DNA of 6,487 nucleotides. Source: an uncultured Oscillospiraceae bacterium (GTDB lineage: Bacteria; Bacillota; Clostridia; Oscillospirales; Oscillospiraceae). Both the position numbers and the translations under genes were made by a program. Within the stretch, counting starts at the first letter, position 1. Each line of letters begins with the position of its first letter. The notes below the pieces were generated by a model, which was not told where the DNA came from, searched no databases, and saw nothing but the letters and a program-made list of their open reading frames with translations. Location: the NCBI GenBank assembly GCA_910579595.1, contig CAJTVM010000127.1:1-6487 (forward strand), in the 5' to 3' direction. Below, piece after piece: positions 1 through 6,487 of the stretch.

Positions 1-3000
1 CATGAAGGTGCAGGTCCACCTGCGCAACAAGGCCACCAACGAGATCAAGGAGCAGGACATTTTCATGGGGGACTTCCCCATCATGACCGATGCGGGCACC
101 TTCGTGATCAACGGCGCGGAGCGCGTCATTGTGTCCCAGCTGGTCCGCTCTCCCGGCGTGTACTACTCCCGGACCGCGGACAAGGCGGACAACATCACCT
201 TCGCATCCACCGTCATCCCCTACCGGGGCGCGTGGCTGGAGTATGAGACGGATCTGTCCGACGTGTTTTATGTCCGCATCGACAAGAACCGCAAGCTCCC
301 CGTGACCTGCCTGATCCGGGCCGTCGGCCCCCGCACCGACGCGGGCATCATCGAGATGTTCGGCGAGGATCCCCGGATCCTGGCCACCCTGGAGAAGGAT
401 TCCTGCAAAACCTACGAGGAATCCCTGCTGGAGATTTACCGCAAGCTGCGCCCCGGCGAGCCCCCCACGGTGGACTCCGCCGAGAACCTGCTCACCACCC
501 TGTTCTTCGATCCCCGGCGGTATGATCTGTCCAACGTGGGCCGGTACAAGTTCAACAAGAAGCTGGCCATCTGGACCCGTCTGGCCGGACAGAAGCTGGC
601 GGCCCCCGCGGCCGATCCCTCCACCGGCGAGATCGTGGCCGAGGCGGGCGAGGTGCTCACCCGGGAGAAGGCCCAGAAGCTGGGCGCTCTGGGCGTTAAC
701 GAGGCCGTGGTGGAGGTGGAGGATCTCCACACCGGCGTGCACATGGTAAAGGTGTTCTCCAACGGCATGGTAGACATGAAGGACTTCGTGGACTTCAACC
801 CCGAGGACGCCGGCGTCACCGAGAAGGTGCGCTTTACCGTGCTGAAGGAGCTGCTGGAGAAACGGGAGAACGAGAAGCTCAGCCAGAGGGACTTTTTCGA
901 CCTGATCCATGACAACATGGACGAGTTGATCCCCAAGCACATCACGGTGGACGACATGATGGCCACCATCAACTACCTCAACTGTCTGGCCTTCGGCGTG
1001 GGCGCCCCCGACGATATCGACCACCTGGGCAACCGCCGCCTGCGCTGCGTGGGCGAGCTGCTGCAAAACCAGTTCCGCATCGGCTTCACCCGCATGGAGC
1101 GGGTGATCCGGGAGCGTATGACCATTCAGGATCTGGACATCGTTACGCCCCAGTCCCTCATCAACATCCGGCCCGTCACCGCGGCTATCAAGGAGTTCTT
1201 CGGCTCCAGCCCTCTGTCCCAGTTCATGGACCAGACCAACCCCCTGGCGGAGCTGACCCACAAGCGCCGTCTGTCCGCTCTGGGTCCCGGCGGCCTGAGC
1301 CGTGACCGCGCCTCCTTCGACGTGCGTGATATCCACTACTCCCATTATGGCCGGCTGTGCCCCATTGAGACGCCGGAAGGCCCCAACATCGGCCTGATCT
1401 CCTACCTGGCCTCCTATGCCCGGGTGAACCGCTACGGCTTTATCGAAGCCCCCTACCGCAAGACGGAGAAAATTCTGGACGAGAAGGGCAGGTGCACCGC
1501 CGTCCGGGTGACCGGCCAGATCGAGTATATGACCGCCGACGTGGAGGACGAGTTCAACGTGGCCCAGGCCACCGAGCCGGTGGACGAGGACGGCTACTTC
1601 ACCCGCGCCCGTGTGGCCTGCCGCCACCGCAACGAGATCATCGAGGTGGACGCCGACCGGGTGGATTTCGTGGACGTATCCCCCAAGATGATGGTGTCCG
1701 TGGCCTCCGCCCAGATCCCATTCCTCCAGAACGACGACGCCAACCGCGCCCTGATGGGCGCCAATATGCAGCGTCAGGCCGTGCCCCTGCTCACCACCGA
1801 GGCTCCTGTGGTGGCCACCGGCCAGGAGTACAAAAACTGCCAGGACTCCGAGGTGGCCGTGCTGGCCGAGGGCGACGGCGAAGTTACCGCCGTGGACGCC
1901 ACCCATGTCACCGTCCGCTACGACGGCAAGGGTGAGAAGGACTACAAGCTGACCAAGTTCCTGCGCTCCAACCACGGCACCTGCATCAACCAGCGGCCCA
2001 TCGTGGCCGTGGGCGACAAGGTTCACGCCCATGACACCCTGGCCGACGGCCCCTCCACATCCCAAGGCGAGATTGCCCTGGGCAAGAATATCCTCATGGG
2101 CTTCATGACCTGGGAGGGCTATAACTACGAGGACGCCATCCTGCTCAACGAGCGGATGGTGAAGGAGGACGTATTCACCTCCATCCACATCGAGGAATAC
2201 GAGACGGAGGCCCGGGACACCAAGCTGGGGCCCGAGGAAATCACCCGCGACATCACCAACGTGGGCGAGGACGTGCTCAAGGATCTGGACGAGCGGGGCA
2301 TCATCCGCGTGGGCGCGGAAGTGCGCGCCGGCGACTACCTGGTGGGCAAGGTCACCCCCAAGGGCGAGACGGAAATGACCGCCGAGGAGCGCCTGCTGCG
2401 CGCCATCTTCGGCGAGAAGGCCCACGAGACCCGCGATACCTCTTTGAAGGTCCCCCACGGCGAGTACGGCATCGTGGTGGACGTGAAGGTGTTCTCCCGG
2501 GAGGAGGGCGCGGAGCTGTCCCCTGGTGTCAACCAGGTGGTGCGGGTTTATATCGCCCAGAAGCGGAAGATTTCCGTAGGCGACAAGATGGCCGGCCGCC
2601 ACGGCAATAAGGGCGTGGTGTCCCGCATCCTGCCCCAGGAGGATATGCCCTTCCTGCCCGACGGCACCCCGCTGGACATCGTGCTGAACCCCCTGGGCGT
2701 GCCCTCCCGTATGAACATCGGTCAGGTGCTGGAGGTCCACTTGGGCTACGCCGCCAAGGCCCTGGGCTGGAAGGTGGCCACCCCCATCTTCAACGGCGCG
2801 GACGAGAAGGATATCGCCGACACCTTGAAGCTTGCCGGCCTCCGGGAGGACGGCAAGAGCTGGCTATACGACGGGCGCACCGGCGAACGGTTCGACAACC
2901 CCGTCACCGTGGGCTATGTCTACTTCCTCAAGCTCCACCACCTGGTGGACGACAAGATCCACGCACGCTCCACCGGCCCCTACTCCCTGGTCACCCAGCA

Positions 3001-3478
3001 GCCCCTGGGCGGCAAAGCCCAATTCGGCGGCCAGCGTTTCGGCGAGATGGAGGTGTGGGCCCTGGAGGCCTACGGCGCGGCGTATACCCTACAGGAAATT
3101 CTGACCGTCAAGTCCGACGATGTGACGGGGCGCGTGCGCACCTACGAGTCCATTGTCAAGGGCTACAACGTGCCCAAGCCCGGCGTGCCCGAGTCCTTCA
3201 AGGTGCTGGTGAAGGAGCTCCAGGCCCTATGCCTGAACATCCAGGTGTTGGACGAGAACGGAAACGAAATTGAGCTGAAGGATGAGGACGAGGACAACTA
3301 CCAGCCCGGCCGCTTCCGCGATGATGACTATGACCGCTATGCGGACGTGGGCAGCGAGAGCGAGTTCACCGACGCGGGCTACACCATGAAGGAGAGCAGC
3401 GATGACGACGATCTGGCCGCTGCCGACGAGGAAGATACCGGCGCCGACGAGGATGACCTCTATGGCGCCGAGGACTGA
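1..3478 (+). CDS. rpoB: RNA polymerase beta subunit RpoB, 5'-truncated by window edge
   Basis: This is the beta subunit of DNA-dependent RNA polymerase, which with beta', two alpha and omega makes the cytoplasmic transcription core. The reading frame is open from the left edge to TGA at 3476-3478. The Met at position 2 is internal: it aligns near residue 91 of Bacillus subtilis RpoB, so about 90 N-terminal residues are missing and the full protein is probably near 1250 residues. Landmarks in window numbering: NGAERVIVSQL (37-47); rifampicin region (about 400-432) with Q407, D410, H420, R423 and S425 matching E. coli Q513, D516, H526, R529 and S531; CPIETPEGPNIGLI (453-466); NYEDAI (708-713); GDKMAGRHGNKG (860-871) with the two conserved lysines K862 and K870; and the C-terminal STGPYSLVTQQPLGGKA block (from 990). 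Oddities are Pro404 where most bacteria have Gln, and a long acidic tail (1094-1158, 28 of 65 residues Asp/Glu). Identity is certain; the species is not. Confidence 0.99.
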   Translation, partial: MKVQVHLRNKATNEIKEQDIFMGDFPIMTDAGTFVINGAERVIVSQLVRSPGVYYSRTADKADNITFASTVIPYRGAWLEYETDLSDVFYVRIDKNRKLPVTCLIRAVGPRTDAGIIEMFGEDPRILATLEKDSCKTYEESLLEIYRKLRPGEPPTVDSAENLLTTLFFDPRRYDLSNVGRYKFNKKLAIWTRLAGQKLAAPAADPSTGEIVAEAGEVLTREKAQKLGALGVNEAVVEVEDLHTGVHMVKVFSNGMVDMKDFVDFNPEDAGVTEKVRFTVLKELLEKRENEKLSQRDFFDLIHDNMDELIPKHITVDDMMATINYLNCLAFGVGAPDDIDHLGNRRLRCVGELLQNQFRIGFTRMERVIRERMTIQDLDIVTPQSLINIRPVTAAIKEFFGSSPLSQFMDQTNPLAELTHKRRLSALGPGGLSRDRASFDVRDIHYSHYGRLCPIETPEGPNIGLISYLASYARVNRYGFIEAPYRKTEKILDEKGRCTAVRVTGQIEYMTADVEDEFNVAQATEPVDEDGYFTRARVACRHRNEIIEVDADRVDFVDVSPKMMVSVASAQIPFLQNDDANRALMGANMQRQAVPLLTTEAPVVATGQEYKNCQDSEVAVLAEGDGEVTAVDATHVTVRYDGKGEKDYKLTKFLRSNHGTCINQRPIVAVGDKVHAHDTLADGPSTSQGEIALGKNILMGFMTWEGYNYEDAILLNERMVKEDVFTSIHIEEYETEARDTKLGPEEITRDITNVGEDVLKDLDERGIIRVGAEVRAGDYLVGKVTPKGETEMTAEERLLRAIFGEKAHETRDTSLKVPHGEYGIVVDVKVFSREEGAELSPGVNQVVRVYIAQKRKISVGDKMAGRHGNKGVVSRILPQEDMPFLPDGTPLDIVLNPLGVPSRMNIGQVLEVHLGYAAKALGWKVATPIFNGADEKDIADTLKLAGLREDGKSWLYDGRTGERFDNPVTVGYVYFLKLHHLVDDKIHARSTGPYSLVTQQPLGGKAQFGGQRFGEMEVWALEAYGAAYTLQEILTVKSDDVTGRVRTYESIVKGYNVPKPGVPESFKVLVKELQALCLNIQVLDENGNEIELKDEDEDNYQPGRFRDDDYDRYADVGSESEFTDAGYTMKESSDDDDLAAADEEDTGADEDDLYGAED

Positions 3479-3481
3479 GAA

Positions 3482-3489
3482 AGGGAGGT
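3482..3489 (+). promoter_or_regulatory. Shine-Dalgarno sequence of rpoC
   Basis: AGGGAGGT lies in the rpoB-rpoC spacer, with seven bases between its last G (3488) and the ATG at 3496, which is optimal spacing. It settles the rpoC start: an in-frame TTG at 3490-3492 would sit too close to this site. rpoC therefore has its own strong ribosome entry site rather than depending on translational coupling alone. Confidence 0.88.
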
Positions 3490-3490
3490 T

Positions 3491-3493
3491 TGA
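3491..3493 (+). other. Second in-frame stop codon downstream of rpoB
   Basis: TGA at 3491-3493 is in the rpoB frame, four codons after the rpoB stop (TGA at 3476-3478). Any ribosome reading through the first stop would end here, just before the rpoC start. The stop is directly visible. A back-up role is only an inference and chance is a fair alternative. Confidence 0.5.
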
Positions 3494-3495
3494 GC

Positions 3496-6487
<2,992 letters not shown>

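Noticed and set aside
2..4. ATG at position 2 as the true start of rpoB
   Set aside because: It aligns to an internal residue about 90 positions into the B. subtilis protein, and the window begins one base before it, so the gene is cut by the edge.
436..972. A 178-residue minus-strand open frame inside rpoB
   Set aside because: It is rich in Ser, Arg and Phe as expected for an antisense shadow, and the sense frame is unambiguous RpoB.
587..1045. RpoB beta-lobe region about 29 residues longer than in B. subtilis (residues 185-348 compared)
   Set aside because: From memory, other Clostridia such as C. difficile have a similar longer region with a related VDF...KEKV pattern, so it looks like a clostridial character rather than something new.
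3479..3495. A promoter, terminator or attenuator between rpoB and rpoC
   Set aside because: The spacer is only 17 bases and is filled by the Shine-Dalgarno sequence and a stop codon; there is no hairpin or -35/-10 pair.

Overview
The window holds two genes and almost nothing else: the 3' part of rpoB (RNA polymerase beta subunit, entering from the left edge) and the 5' part of rpoC (beta' subunit, running off the right edge). Both are on the + strand, in the order and tight spacing usual for the bacterial rpoBC operon. The protein sequences are clearly Firmicutes-type and closest in feel to Clostridia. They lack the large trigger-loop insertion (SI3) of Proteobacteria, have a clostridial-looking beta lobe, and end beta in an acidic tail. 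The DNA is GC-rich with strong G/C preference at third codon positions. That suggests a GC-rich gut clostridial lineage such as Oscillospiraceae (Flavonifractor/Pseudoflavonifractor-like); this placement is inference from memory, not a search.

Layout: positions 1-3478 are rpoB, 1158 codons seen. Roughly the first 90 residues lie outside the window, and the ATG at position 2 is internal. Positions 3479-3495 are a 17-base spacer with a strong Shine-Dalgarno sequence and a second in-frame stop for rpoB. From 3496 to the end is rpoC, 997 codons seen, cut in the trigger loop. No promoter, terminator, RNA gene, mobile element or CRISPR array is visible, and no gene-free stretch exceeds 300 bases.

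The two products form the catalytic core of RNA polymerase: beta carries the rifamycin pocket and part of the RNA/DNA channel, and beta' carries the catalytic Mg-binding aspartates, bridge helix, trigger loop and two zinc sites. All these key residues are intact.

This is a housekeeping region and I see no undescribed system. Two points deserve a second look. One is an extra segment of about 54 residues in beta', just after the active-site region, that looks like a diverged tandem copy of the module next to it. The other is a proline at the beta position equivalent to E. coli Gln510, inside the rifampicin-resistance-determining region.
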